Shown here: positions 29,474 through 38,932 of the stretch, piece after piece
How the letters are laid out: every line of letters starts with the position of its first letter
How positions within the stretch are numbered: the stretch's first letter is position 1
The notes under the pieces: model-generated
Database searches by the model: none
Told to the model about the DNA's origin: nothing
What the model saw: the letters and a program-made list of their open reading frames with translations, nothing else
Translations under genes and position numbers: made by a program
Assembly: GCA_030824275.1 (NCBI GenBank)
Contig: JAVBXY010000005.1
Coordinates: 124,001 to 188,000 of the forward strand
Direction of reading: 5' to 3'
DNA from: Rhodocyclaceae bacterium
Lineage (GTDB): Bacteria; Pseudomonadota; Gammaproteobacteria; Burkholderiales; Rhodocyclaceae
DNA length: 64,000 nt

Positions 29474-30199
29474 GTGCGTGTAGGCCTGTTCGTCACCTGC
29501 CTGGTGGATCTGATGCGCCCGCGCATCGGCTTTGCCACCCTTGAATTGCTGGAAACCACCGGTTGCGAAGTGGTGGTGCCGGAAGCCCAGACCTGTTGTG
29601 GCCAGCCGGCCTGGAATTCCGGCGACGCGCCGGGGGCCGTCGCCCTGGCGAAGAAAACCATCACCGAGTTCGAGCCCTACGACTACGTGGTGGCGCCCTC
29701 CGGTTCCTGCGCCGACCAGATCCGCACCGAATACCCCGGCCTCTTCGCCGAGGAACCCCAATGGCGCGACCGGGCCACTGCGCTGGCATCGCGTACCTAC
29801 GAGCTGACCGACTTCCTCGTTACCGTCCTCAAGGTCGAATCGGTGCCCGGCGATCATGAAGGCACGATCACTTATCACGACTCCTGCACCGGCGTGCGCA
29901 GCCTCGGCATCAAGGAGCAGCCCCGTGCCCTGTTGGCCAAGCTCAAGAACGTCACGCTCAAGGAGATGAACGGCTGCGAAGAATGCTGCGGTTTCGGCGG
30001 CACCTTCTCGGTCAAGTTCGGCGACGTCTCTGCGGCCATCGCCGAGCGCAAGTGCGAGAACGTCCTCGCCAGCGGCGCCCAGGCGGTGGTCGGTGGCGAC
30101 CTGGGGTGCCTGCTCAATATCGAAGGCAAGCTGCGACGCATGGGCGACGAGAAAACCCAAGTGCTGCACGTGGCCGAAGTCCTGGCCGGGAGGTCCTGA
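29474..30199 (+). CDS. lutA: Lactate utilisation protein A (CCG-domain Fe-S protein)
   Basis: A 241-residue protein with two CCG domains: VPEAQTCCGQPAWNSG with its upstream Cys, and YHDSCTGVRSLG with ECCGFGGTFSVKFG. LutA/LldE forms, with LutB and LutC, a non-flavin L-lactate oxidation complex. I choose the GTG at 29474 (VRVGLFVTCLVD) because homologues begin right at this strand and CGGAGCGAG lies about 10 bases upstream. The ATG at 29441 would add 11 residues and has no ribosome site. It is followed 2 bases later by lutB. Confidence 0.88.
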   Translation: MRVGLFVTCLVDLMRPRIGFATLELLETTGCEVVVPEAQTCCGQPAWNSGDAPGAVALAKKTITEFEPYDYVVAPSGSCADQIRTEYPGLFAEEPQWRDRATALASRTYELTDFLVTVLKVESVPGDHEGTITYHDSCTGVRSLGIKEQPRALLAKLKNVTLKEMNGCEECCGFGGTFSVKFGDVSAAIAERKCENVLASGAQAVVGGDLGCLLNIEGKLRRMGDEKTQVLHVAEVLAGRS

Positions 30200-30201
30200 C
30201 C

Positions 30202-31614
30202 ATGGAAAGCAAATCCATGCACTTCAAGGCCAATGCCTCGGCGAAACTCGCCGACGTGGTCCTGCAGGGCAACCTGAAGAACGCCAAGGGCAAGTTCGTC
30301 ACCGCGCGGGCCAAGGCCATCACCGAGCTCGACGATTTCGAGGCGACGCGGGATGCCGCCGTTGCCATCCGCAACAAGGTCATCGATAACCTCGACATCT
30401 GGCTCGAGACCTTCGAGCGCAAGGCCGAGGACACGGGGGCCAAGGTACTGTGGGCGAAAGATGGTGCCGAAGTCTGCCGCCTCGTGGTCGAGATCGCCCG
30501 CAAGCATGGCGTGAAGAAGGTCACCAAGTCCAAGTCCATGCTCTCCGAGGAAGCCGGTCTCAATCAGGCCCTGGAAGCCGCCGGCGTCCAGCCTGTGGAG
30601 ACGGACCTCGGCGAATACATTCTCCAGATCGATGACAACGACCCGCCCAGTCACATCATCGCGCCGGCGGTGCACAAGAGTCTGGACGACGTCGCCAACC
30701 TCTTCCACAAGGTGCACGGCACGCCGCGCAAGACCGAGATTCCGGCGCTGACGCGGGAGGCCCGCGAGGTGCTGCGCGAGCATTTTCTGAGCGCCGAGAT
30801 GGGCATGTCCGGCGGCAACTTCCTGGTCGCCGAGACCGGCTCGGTGGCGCTGGTCACCAACGAAGGCAATGGCCGCATGGTGACCACGCTGCCGCGCGTT
30901 CATGTCGTCGTCACCGGCATCGAGAAGGTGATTCCGACCCTGGAGGACTTGTCCACGCTGATGCGCCTGCTGCCGCGCTCGGCCACCGGGCAGTCGATCT
31001 CCAACTACTTCTCCATCCTCACCGGCACCAAGCGGCCGGGCGATCACGACGGCCCCGAGCATCTCTACTTCGTGCTGGTGGACAGCGGCCGCGCCGATGT
31101 CGTGGCCAGCGACTTCCACGAGATGCTGCGTTGCATCCGCTGTGGCGCCTGCATGAACCATTGCCCGGTGTATCAAACCATCGGCGGCCATGCCTACGGC
31201 TGGGTCTATCCGGGGCCCATGGGCTCGGTACTGACTCCCCTTTACACCGGCCTCGACAAGGCCCTCGATCTGCCTCACGCGGCGACTCTGTGCAATCAGT
31301 GCGGTGTCGTCTGCCCGGTCAAGATTCCGTTGCCCGAGCTGTTGCGCAAGCTGCGCGAGAAGCAGACCGAACAGGGCATGCGCCCCTTCACCGAACGCCT
31401 CGGCCTGCGTCTATGGGCCTGGGTTGCGCAGAAGCCGAAACTCTATGCCCTAGGCGCGAAAATCGGTGCCCGCTACCTCAAGTGGCTGGCCGGTGACAGC
31501 GACCGCATTCGTTTGCTGCCCGCAGCGCCCGAGTGGAGCAAGGGGCGTGATTTTCCCGCGCCCCAGGGCAAGACCTTCCGTGAAATGTACGCAGCAAGAA
31601 AGGGGCAGCCATGA
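30202..31614 (+). CDS. lutB: Lactate utilisation protein B (Fe-S/LUD protein)
   Basis: A 470-residue LutB/LldF protein. The N-terminal LUD domain (about 60-290, with FLVAETGSVALVTNEGNGRM) is followed by a ferredoxin-like region with CIRCGACMNHCPVY (C311, C314, C317, C321) and CNQCGVVCPVKIP (C364, C367, C371). This is the central electron-transfer subunit of the LutABC complex. The ATG at 30202 is right behind the lutA stop, and the end overlaps lutC by ATGA. Confidence 0.93.
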   Translation: MESKSMHFKANASAKLADVVLQGNLKNAKGKFVTARAKAITELDDFEATRDAAVAIRNKVIDNLDIWLETFERKAEDTGAKVLWAKDGAEVCRLVVEIARKHGVKKVTKSKSMLSEEAGLNQALEAAGVQPVETDLGEYILQIDDNDPPSHIIAPAVHKSLDDVANLFHKVHGTPRKTEIPALTREAREVLREHFLSAEMGMSGGNFLVAETGSVALVTNEGNGRMVTTLPRVHVVVTGIEKVIPTLEDLSTLMRLLPRSATGQSISNYFSILTGTKRPGDHDGPEHLYFVLVDSGRADVVASDFHEMLRCIRCGACMNHCPVYQTIGGHAYGWVYPGPMGSVLTPLYTGLDKALDLPHAATLCNQCGVVCPVKIPLPELLRKLREKQTEQGMRPFTERLGLRLWAWVAQKPKLYALGAKIGARYLKWLAGDSDRIRLLPAAPEWSKGRDFPAPQGKTFREMYAARKGQP

Positions 31615-32270
31615 GCTCCCGTGAAGACATCCTGGGCCGCGTCCGCGCCCGCCTGAATCGGGGTGCCACCAACGCCGCCCTGGCCCGCGAACAGATGCTG
31701 GCCGCGCTGTCGCAACGCACGCAAGGCCCCAAGCCCGCCGTCGATGCGGCACCCGAGGCGCTGTTGGCCCGTTTCCGCGAGAAGTCCGAAGTCATGGCGA
31801 GCACGGTGGACATCGTCGCCACCGAGGCCGAGGTGCCGGCCGCCGTTGCCCGCTATCTGGTGGCCATGAAGCTGCCGAAGACAGCGGTGGCCTGGCCTTC
31901 GCTGACCACGCTGGACTGGGCCACAGCCGGCCTGACGGTGGAAGGGCGCGGTGCCCGTGACGCTGATCTGGTGGGCATTACCGGCTGCTTCTGTGCCGTC
32001 GCCGAAACCGGCACGCTGATGCTGTGTTCCTCGCCCGGCACGCCGGCGGCGGTGAGCCTGCTGCCCGAGACGCATATCGCCATCGTCCGCGCCCCGCGCA
32101 TCGTGCCGCACATGGAAGACGCCTGGAACCTGGCGCGCAAGGAACTCGGCAGCCTGCCGCGCGCGGTGAACTTCATCTCCGGCCCATCGCGCACCGGTGA
32201 CATCGAGCAGACCATCGTGCTTGGCGCCCACGGCCCGTATCGCGTCCATCTCGTCATCGTCAAGGAGTAA
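31611..32270 (+). CDS. lutC: Lactate utilisation protein C (LUD domain)
   Basis: A 219-residue LUD-domain protein, LutC/LldG-like. It contains GITGCFCAVAETGTLMLCSS, the domain's conserved AETGT segment, and ends FISGPSRTGDIEQTIVLGAHGPYRVHLVIVKE, typical of the family. Coupled to lutB by ATGA and followed after 2 bases by a thioredoxin-fold protein. No lactate permease gene is in view, so uptake must be encoded elsewhere. Confidence 0.92.
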   Translation: MSSREDILGRVRARLNRGATNAALAREQMLAALSQRTQGPKPAVDAAPEALLARFREKSEVMASTVDIVATEAEVPAAVARYLVAMKLPKTAVAWPSLTTLDWATAGLTVEGRGARDADLVGITGCFCAVAETGTLMLCSSPGTPAAVSLLPETHIAIVRAPRIVPHMEDAWNLARKELGSLPRAVNFISGPSRTGDIEQTIVLGAHGPYRVHLVIVKE

Positions 32271-32272
32271 GC

Positions 32273-33274
32273 ATGCAACTGTTGCGTACCATCGCCGCCA
32301 TCATCCTGGTCGCCGTCTTGCCAGCGCCGACTTTTGCCCAGATGGGCGACGAAGCGCTGCCGGCCTTCTTCGTCGAAACCCTGCTGGAATTGCCGGATGA
32401 CGCGGCCGAGGCGGCGAAGGCGAACAAACGCCTGCTGCTGTATTTCGGTCAACCGGGTTGCCCCTATTGCAAGGAACTGATCCAGACCAACTTCACGCAG
32501 AAGCCCATTGTCGATCTGACCAAACAGCATTTCCTGCCCATGGCCTTCAACATTTTCGGCGATCGGGAGACGAAGTGGTTCGACGGCAAGACCCGCAGCG
32601 AAAAGGAACTGGCGAAATTCCTCAAGGTGCAGTTCACTCCGACGGTGCTCCTGCTCGACGAGAAGGGCGGCATCGTTGCCCGCATCAACGGCTACTACCC
32701 GCCGCATCGCTTCGAGGCAGCCCTGCGCTACGCGGCGGAACGCCTGGAAAGCAAGCTGTCCTTCGCTGAACACATGCAGAAGGTGCCGCAGACCGGCGCC
32801 AGCGCCACGCTGCACGACGAGCCATTTTTCATGAAGAACGGCGACCTGTCGCGCAAGACCGGCGGCAAAGCCCTCGCCGTGTTGTTCGAAACCCGCCACT
32901 GCGCGCCCTGCGACGAACTGCACAAAGAAGGCTTCAAGCGCAAGGAAACGCTGGCCGCCATCGCCCGTCTCGACATGGCCCGCCTGACACTCTCCGGCCG
33001 TGAGCCGATCACCACGCCCGACGGCCGCAAGACCACGGCCGAAGCCTGGGCCCGCGACTTGAAGATCACCTACACGCCCAGCGTCGTCTTCTTTGACGAG
33101 GCAGGCAAGGAGGTCTTCCGTCTCGAAGCCTACGTGCGGCCCTTCCACTTCACCTCCTCCTTCGAGTATGTCGCCAGCGGTGGCTACAAAAAGGAGCCCG
33201 AGTTCCAGCGCTGGTTGCAGAACAAGGCCGAGCACATGAAGGACAAGGGCGAAAAGCTGGAGTTGTGGAAGTAG
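32273..33274 (+). CDS. Exported double thioredoxin-fold protein
   Basis: A 333-residue protein with a signal peptide (MQLLRTIAAIILVAVLPAPTFA) and two thioredoxin-like domains. The first has FGQPGCPYCKEL (C63, C66, SoxW/DsbA-like) and the second has ETRHCAPCDELHKEG (C210, C213). Each domain ends with a cis-Pro-like FTPTVLLLDE or YTPSVVFFDE. It is probably a periplasmic thiol reductant. It starts 2 bases after lutC and may be co-transcribed, though a link with lactate oxidation is not known. The dispersed motif (32311-32334) encodes the signal cleavage region LPAPTFAQ. Confidence 0.82.
   Translation: MQLLRTIAAIILVAVLPAPTFAQMGDEALPAFFVETLLELPDDAAEAAKANKRLLLYFGQPGCPYCKELIQTNFTQKPIVDLTKQHFLPMAFNIFGDRETKWFDGKTRSEKELAKFLKVQFTPTVLLLDEKGGIVARINGYYPPHRFEAALRYAAERLESKLSFAEHMQKVPQTGASATLHDEPFFMKNGDLSRKTGGKALAVLFETRHCAPCDELHKEGFKRKETLAAIARLDMARLTLSGREPITTPDGRKTTAEAWARDLKITYTPSVVFFDEAGKEVFRLEAYVRPFHFTSSFEYVASGGYKKEPEFQRWLQNKAEHMKDKGEKLELWK
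32311..32334 (-). repeat. Dispersed 24-bp motif, copy 9
   Basis: Minus strand: exact AAAGTCGGCGCTGG, CAAG, ACGGCG. It lies in the signal-peptide codons of the double-thioredoxin gene, antisense to it. Confidence 0.85.
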
Positions 33275-33329
33275 CCTGAGTCGTTGCATGAATTTTGCAT
33301 AGCAAGTACTCCTGCTACTGGAGTCCTCG

Positions 33330-35135
33330 ATGCAACTGCCTTTCCAAACGTATCTTGATGCACTGCATGCCCGACTTTCGGGCATGCGCGACGGCGACGT
33401 CGCTTCCTACATCCCCGAACTGGCCAAGGCCGATCCCGATGCCTTCGGCATCTGCGTCGTCACCACCGACGGCTATGCCTACGCGGTGGGGGACAGCGAA
33501 CAGCGCTTCACCATCCAGTCGATCTCCAAACCCTTCGTCTATGCGGCCGCCCTGGCGGATCGCGGGCGTGATTTCGTGCTTGGCAAGGTCGGCGTCGAGC
33601 CCAGCGGCGATGCCTTCAATTCCATCAGCCTGAATCCCCGAACTGGTGCGCCGGTCAATCCGATGATCAATGCTGGTGCCATCGCCACCACCAGCCTGGT
33701 GGCCGGCGTCGACGCCATCGAACAGTGGCAGCGCATCGAATCGGCACTTTCCGTCTTCGCCGGGCGCCGGCTCGGCGTCGATCATGCGGTCTATATGTCG
33801 GAGAGCAACACGGGCTTTCGCAATCGGGCCATCGCCTGGATGCTGCGCAACTTCGGCATCAATCAGGACGACCCGATGCCGGCGCTGGAAAACTACTTCC
33901 GCCAGTGCGCGCTGGAGGTTTCCTGCCGCGATCTGGCTTTCATGGCGGCCACGCTGGCCAATGGCGGCGTGCATCCCCTGACCGGCGAGCGGGCTGCGAC
34001 GGCTGGCGAGGTCGAGTCGGTGCTCAGCGTGATGTCCACCTGCGGCATGTACGACTACGCCGGCAGCTGGCTCTACGAGGTCGGCATGCCGGCCAAGAGT
34101 GGCGTCGGTGGCGGCATCATCGCCGTGCTGCCGGGTCGCTTCGGTATCGGCGTGTTCTCGCCACGACTGGATGAGATCGGCAACAGTGCGCGCGGCATTG
34201 CGGTGTGTCGTGAGTTGTCGCGGGATTTTGGCCTGCACGTCTTTGGCCCGGGCAATACGTCGGCATTGGCGCTGAACCGCGTTTACAGCGGCGTCGAAGC
34301 GCCCTCGCGACGGGCGCGGCCGGCATCGGTGACGGCGCCGCTGGCGCCCCACGCGGCAAGCATTCGCTACCTCGAACTGCAAGGCGAACTGGCGCTGGAC
34401 GGTGCCGAGCACATCAGTCGCAAGATCGCCGAAATGGCCACCGAGGCTCGTCATTTCATACTCGACATGCATCGCGTCAGCGGTATGACGCCGAGCGCTA
34501 GCAATGTGCTGCACCAGTGTGCGCGGCATCTGGAAGAGACAGGCGGCAGCCTGGTGGCAGCGCGCCTGCCGGCGATGCTGACACTCGATGAGATTGCCTG
34601 CTTCACGGACAACGACCAGGCGGTCGAGTGGTGCGAAAACCAGATATTGGCAGCGCTTGGCGTCGCCCCCGGCATTCCGTCCATCGTCCTTCCGGGCGAG
34701 TTCGCTCTGTTCAATGGGGTCGATGGAGCGAGCCTTGCGCGACTGGAGAGCTTGCTGGTCCGCGGCAGCCTGAAGGCTGGTGAAGTCCTGATGTGGGCCG
34801 GAGCCGGCGACGATGATCGTCTGTTCCTGATTCTGACCGGCGAGGTCAGCGTGCTTTTGTCACGCGGGCCTCGTGCCGACGGCGGCGAACAGCGGGTGGC
34901 GACGCTGGGCGCCGGCGACGTGGTGGGCGAGATGGTGTTGTTGGGCCAGGCCACGCGCATGGCTACAGTGCGGGCCGACATGGCGGTGGACTACCTGGGC
35001 CTGAGCCGGGCGGCTTTCGAGCAACTGGCCGTCGAGCTGCCGCAACTCAAGATCACCGTGCTCGACAATCTGGCCCGCGAGCTGGCGCGCAAGCTCGGGC
35101 AGGCCAATCAGTTGATCGGTGCGCTCGCGGCGTAG
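33330..35135 (+). CDS. glsA: Glutaminase A fused to STAS and cNMP-binding-like domains
   Basis: A 601-residue protein. Residues 1-305 are a serine-dependent beta-lactamase-like glutaminase (glutamine to glutamate plus ammonia), with the catalytic S64-x-x-K67 in QSISKPFVYA, then PVNPMINAGAI and a C-terminal PAKSGVGGGI. Residues about 340-445 look like a STAS domain (YLELQGELALDGAEHISRKI, FILDMHRVSG). Residues about 460-600 look like a CRP-type cyclic-nucleotide domain (LFLILTGEVSVLL, GDVVGEMVLLG). The single-domain E. coli enzyme has about 310 residues, so activity here is likely regulated by the tail. A 55-base gap precedes it; GGAG lies in front of the ATG. Confidence 0.9.
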   Translation: MQLPFQTYLDALHARLSGMRDGDVASYIPELAKADPDAFGICVVTTDGYAYAVGDSEQRFTIQSISKPFVYAAALADRGRDFVLGKVGVEPSGDAFNSISLNPRTGAPVNPMINAGAIATTSLVAGVDAIEQWQRIESALSVFAGRRLGVDHAVYMSESNTGFRNRAIAWMLRNFGINQDDPMPALENYFRQCALEVSCRDLAFMAATLANGGVHPLTGERAATAGEVESVLSVMSTCGMYDYAGSWLYEVGMPAKSGVGGGIIAVLPGRFGIGVFSPRLDEIGNSARGIAVCRELSRDFGLHVFGPGNTSALALNRVYSGVEAPSRRARPASVTAPLAPHAASIRYLELQGELALDGAEHISRKIAEMATEARHFILDMHRVSGMTPSASNVLHQCARHLEETGGSLVAARLPAMLTLDEIACFTDNDQAVEWCENQILAALGVAPGIPSIVLPGEFALFNGVDGASLARLESLLVRGSLKAGEVLMWAGAGDDDRLFLILTGEVSVLLSRGPRADGGEQRVATLGAGDVVGEMVLLGQATRMATVRADMAVDYLGLSRAAFEQLAVELPQLKITVLDNLARELARKLGQANQLIGALAA

Positions 35136-35141
35136 CGGGAC

Positions 35142-37808
35142 TCAGCGCCGCAGGTGCTTCTCGATCTCGATAACCAGCATCGCCACCAGTGCGACGCCGC
35201 CGATCTCCAGCCAGGCGCGGCCATCGATGGGGGCGGTGCCGAAGGCCGACGAGAGTGGTGTCCAGTAGGTCAGCGCCAGTTGCAGCACGGCCGTGAGGCC
35301 AGCGCCCCACCACACCCAGGGGTTGGAGAAGGGCGCTACGGCGGTGATCGGCAGGTGCAGCGAGCGGCAGTTGAAGAGATACACGGTCTCGATGGCGACG
35401 AAGACGTTCACCGCGATGGTGCGTGCTTCGGCCATCGGCAGGCCGCGTTCCAGCGCGAGCAGGAAGAGGCCGAAGGAGCCGGCCAGCATCAGCACACCGA
35501 CCAGCACGATGCGTTCGATCAGTACCGCGTCAAGGATTGGTGCCTTGGGCGGGCGCGGCGCACGGCGCATGATGCCGCGCTCGGCGGGCTCGAAGGCTAG
35601 CGGCAGGCCGAGCAGGACGGCAGTGGTCATGTTGATCCAGAGAATTTGCAGCGCGGTGATCGGCAGGGTGACACCGGCAACGATGGCGGCGAGGATCACC
35701 AGGCCTTCGCCAAAATTGGTCGGCAGGGTCCAGGTGATGAATTTCACTAGGTTGTCGTAGATGCCGCGCCCTTCCTCGACGGCCGCTTCGATGGTGGCGA
35801 AGTTGTCGTCGGTGAGCACCATGGCGGCGGCTTCCTTGGCGACGTCGGTGCCGCCCATGCCCATAGCAATGCCGATGTCGGCCTGCTTCAGCGCCGGCGC
35901 ATCGTTCACGCCGTCGCCGGTCATGGCGACAACTTCCCCCTGGGCTTGCAGCGCGCGCACCAGACGCAGCTTCTGTTCCGGTTCGACGCGGGCGAAGACG
36001 TCGACGTCGCGGGCAACGGCAATCAGTGCTTGATCGTCGAGCTGGGCCAGTTCGCGGCCGGTGAGGGCGCGGGTGGCCATGGAGTCGGTGATACCGATCT
36101 GGTGGGCGATGGCGCGGGCCGTGTCGGCGTGGTCGCCAGTGATCATCTTGACCCGGATGCCGGCATGCTGACAGGTACGAACGGCAGCGATGGCCTGCTT
36201 GCGCGGCGGGTCGATCATGGCGGCGAGGCCGAGAAAAACCAGCCCGCTCTCCAGCGTCGCATCGCTCAGTGTGTCGCTGCGGCCTTGCGCCAGGGCCAGT
36301 ACCCGCAGGCCACGGGCCGCCATGCCGGCAGCGGCGGCGGCGATCAGCTCGCGGCCGGCGCCGTCGACGTCCACTTCGCGGCCATCGGCAGCGAGCATGC
36401 GGGCGCAGGCGGGCAGAATTTTTTCGATGGCGCCCTTGGCGTAAACCACGTGGCGGCCATCCACCTCGTGCAGCGTGGCCATGGTTTGCCGCGCGGAGTC
36501 GAAGGGCAGTTCATCGCGGCGAGGATAGAGATGGCGCAGCGTGTTTTCGTCCAGTCCGCCCTTGCGTGCGACCACCAGCAGGGCCACTTCCGTCGGGTCG
36601 CCGGCGTGTCGCCAGAGCCGACTTTCCTGAACCAGTGAGGCGTCGTTGCAGAGGGCGCCGGCGAGCAGGGTTTCGCGCAGGGCCGGGCCGGGCTCGCCAA
36701 CGCTGAGGGCGCCGGTCGGTGTGTAGCCGTGGCCTTCGACGGTGATGACTTCGCCAGCGGCCCAGAGTTCGGTGACGGTCATCGCGTTCTCGGTCAGCGT
36801 GCCGGTCTTGTCCGAGCAGATCACCGTGGTACTGCCCAGTGCCTCGACGGCGGGCAGGTGACGGATGATGGCGCGGCGCTTGGCCATGCGGCCGACGCCG
36901 ATGGCCAGCGTGATCGTCATCGCAGCCGGCAGGCCTTCGGGAATGGCGCCGACGGCCAGGGCGACGGCAGCCATCAGCATGTCCACCCAGGACTCGCCGC
37001 GCAGCACGCCGATGCCGAAGGTCAGCGCGGCGAGGCCGAGGATCACCCACAGCAGCAGGCCGGCGAACTCGCCCATCTTCTTCGTCAGTGGCGTCGCCAT
37101 ATCTGGTGCAGCGGCGATCAGACGCGAGATGCGGCCGGTCTCGGTGGCGTCGCCGGTGGCGACGATCAGGCCGTGGCCCTGGCCGGCAACCACCGTGGTG
37201 CCCGCATAGGCCATGTTGCGACGGTCGGCGAGCAGGGTGTCTTCCGGCAGCACGTCATGATGCTTGGCTATGGGCGCGGCCTCGCCGGTCAGCGCCGCCT
37301 CGATGGTGCGCAACTGTTTGCCGGAGAGGATGCGCAGGTCGGCCGGCACCTTGTCGCCGGCCACCAGCCAGACGATGTCGCCGGGCACCAGATGGATCGC
37401 ATCCATGCGCCGGCGCTGGCCGCCGCGCAGCACGGTGACCTCGGTGGCGACCGCGCGGGCCAGCGCCGCCAGGGCTTCTTCGGCCTTACCTTCCTGGATG
37501 AAACCGATGATGGCATTGACGATGACGACGCCGAAGATCACGGCGGTATCCACCCATTCGCCGAGTGCGCCGGTGACAACGCCGGCGGCGATCAGCACCA
37601 GCACCAGTGGCTGGATCAGTTGCGCGGCGAAACGGGAAAGGGCACTGCGACCAGGGGCGGCGGTGGGGCGATTGGGGCCGTGGCGTTCGAGGCGGACGGC
37701 GGCTTCGTCGTCGCTCAGTCCCTGCGCGGGATCAACGGTGTGCTGGGTTGCGGCGTTGGTCGCGGAGAGCGTGTGCCAATGGGGTGCGGCGGGAAGAGTT
37801 TGAGTCAT
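35142..37808 (-). CDS. P2-type cation-transporting ATPase
   Basis: An 888-residue P-type ATPase. The actuator has TGEA (174-177), the phosphorylation site is CSDKTGTLTE with D333, and the hinge is TGDGVNDAPALKQADIG. The helix-4 motif GAIPEGLPA (287-295) places it among P2 pumps for Ca2+ or Na+/K+, not heavy-metal pumps. An N-terminal cation-ATPase domain and a C-terminal set of helices are complete. It lies 38 bases after the histidine kinase gene and may be the last gene of the SHP operon. The exact ion cannot be told. The motif copy at 36602-36625 encodes QESRLWRHAG. Confidence 0.9.
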   Translation of the reverse strand: MTQTLPAAPHWHTLSATNAATQHTVDPAQGLSDDEAAVRLERHGPNRPTAAPGRSALSRFAAQLIQPLVLVLIAAGVVTGALGEWVDTAVIFGVVIVNAIIGFIQEGKAEEALAALARAVATEVTVLRGGQRRRMDAIHLVPGDIVWLVAGDKVPADLRILSGKQLRTIEAALTGEAAPIAKHHDVLPEDTLLADRRNMAYAGTTVVAGQGHGLIVATGDATETGRISRLIAAAPDMATPLTKKMGEFAGLLLWVILGLAALTFGIGVLRGESWVDMLMAAVALAVGAIPEGLPAAMTITLAIGVGRMAKRRAIIRHLPAVEALGSTTVICSDKTGTLTENAMTVTELWAAGEVITVEGHGYTPTGALSVGEPGPALRETLLAGALCNDASLVQESRLWRHAGDPTEVALLVVARKGGLDENTLRHLYPRRDELPFDSARQTMATLHEVDGRHVVYAKGAIEKILPACARMLAADGREVDVDGAGRELIAAAAAGMAARGLRVLALAQGRSDTLSDATLESGLVFLGLAAMIDPPRKQAIAAVRTCQHAGIRVKMITGDHADTARAIAHQIGITDSMATRALTGRELAQLDDQALIAVARDVDVFARVEPEQKLRLVRALQAQGEVVAMTGDGVNDAPALKQADIGIAMGMGGTDVAKEAAAMVLTDDNFATIEAAVEEGRGIYDNLVKFITWTLPTNFGEGLVILAAIVAGVTLPITALQILWINMTTAVLLGLPLAFEPAERGIMRRAPRPPKAPILDAVLIERIVLVGVLMLAGSFGLFLLALERGLPMAEARTIAVNVFVAIETVYLFNCRSLHLPITAVAPFSNPWVWWGAGLTAVLQLALTYWTPLSSAFGTAPIDGRAWLEIGGVALVAMLVIEIEKHLRR
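36602..36625 (-). repeat. Dispersed 24-bp motif, copy 10
   Basis: Minus strand: AAAGTCGGCTCTGG (one change), CGAC, ACGCCG. It lies inside the P-type ATPase gene, same direction. Confidence 0.7.
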
Positions 37809-37846
37809 GGGGCCTGGTCACGAGCAGCGGAACGGAGTGGACCGCC

Positions 37847-38932
37847 TCAGGCATGGGGAGTTTCACCGAGCGGCAGGTGAATGGTAACCGCGAAGCCCTT
37901 GTCGTCACCGGCTGGTTCGATGGCGATGCGGCCGCCATGCAGCGCGGCGATGCGCTGTACGATGGACAGTCCCAAGCCGCTGCCGCTGGATTCGGTGCCG
38001 GCGGGGCGATAGAAGCGTTGCAGCACTTGTTCGCGTTCTTCGGCCGGGATGCCGCGGCCGTCGTCGCGAATAGTCAGGCGGGCTTCCTGATCTGCTGTGG
38101 TGATGCCCACGACGATGTGGGCGGCGCCGGAGTGGCGCAAGGCATTGTCCACCAGGTTGCGCAGCAAGACTTGGAGCAGTACGGCATCGCCGCATATGCG
38201 GGCGTCGCCATCGTCGAGGGACAGTTCGCAATCGCCAGCGATGGCGCTGCCGGCGGCCATCGCCAGTACTTCAGCCGCCAGCGGGTGCAGATCGACGAGT
38301 GCGTGAAGCCCGGGGTGAAGGGCGTCGAGGCGGGCGAGGGTCAGCAGTTGTTCGACAAGATGGGTTGCGCGATCACAGCCGACGACGATCTGCGTCAGCG
38401 CACGCTGGCGTTCGGCATCCTCGCCGGAGGCTTGGGCCACCTGGGCCTGGGCTTTGATCGCGGCCAGCGGTGTGCGCAACTCATGGGCGGCGTCGGCGGT
38501 GAAGCGGCGCTCATTGTCGAGGGCGCGATCAATGCCGGCGAAGAGTTCGTTGAGGCGTTGCACCAGCGGCACGATTTCGGCGGGGGCTTGCGTGGCGTCG
38601 ATGGGCGTTAGGCGATCCGGCGCCCGTGTCGAGATGTCTTCGGTGAGCTGGCGCAGCGGCCGCAGAGCCAGGCCGACGGCGAGGGCAAGCACTAGCGCCA
38701 GCGAGGGCAGCGCGTAGAGCATGGGCTTGAGTAGGGGCTCGGCGATTTCGCCGGCCAGTTTGCGCCGGTCCTTGGCGATGTGTTCGACGGAGGCCGGCGG
38801 ATGATCGAGCAGTTCCTCGATTTCGTGCAGAGCTTCGCGCCAGGTGAAGTAGGCAGTGGCCAGCCAGACCACGGCGACTGCGGCAGTGGTCAGCATCACC
38901 AGACGCAGGCGCAAGGAAGGACGTGCGCTCAT
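37847..38932 (-). CDS. Sensor histidine kinase, QseC/PmrB-like
   Basis: A 361-residue kinase with two membrane helices (about 11-27 and 73-92) around a short periplasmic segment of about 45 residues. A HAMP-like linker (LRPLRQLTEDI), the H-box FTADAAHELRTPLAAIK with H150, and HATPase motifs (LVDNALRHS, IRDDGRGIP, SGLGLSIVQ) follow. The small sensor loop resembles QseC/PmrB types. It overlaps the response regulator gene by ATGA and closes the SHP cytochrome operon, an arrangement known for SHP clusters in several proteobacteria. Confidence 0.9.
   Translation of the reverse strand: MSARPSLRLRLVMLTTAAVAVVWLATAYFTWREALHEIEELLDHPPASVEHIAKDRRKLAGEIAEPLLKPMLYALPSLALVLALAVGLALRPLRQLTEDISTRAPDRLTPIDATQAPAEIVPLVQRLNELFAGIDRALDNERRFTADAAHELRTPLAAIKAQAQVAQASGEDAERQRALTQIVVGCDRATHLVEQLLTLARLDALHPGLHALVDLHPLAAEVLAMAAGSAIAGDCELSLDDGDARICGDAVLLQVLLRNLVDNALRHSGAAHIVVGITTADQEARLTIRDDGRGIPAEEREQVLQRFYRPAGTESSGSGLGLSIVQRIAALHGGRIAIEPAGDDKGFAVTIHLPLGETPHA

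Noticed and set aside
33308..33324. ACTCC...GGAGT hairpin covering the glsA ribosome site as a riboswitch or thermosensor
   Set aside because: The stem has only five pairs and no conserved aptamer features; too weak to support.
36729..37880. Large plus-strand frame opposite the P-type ATPase
   Set aside because: It is antisense to a clearly conserved gene, and the translation is Gly/His/Asp-rich without any motif.
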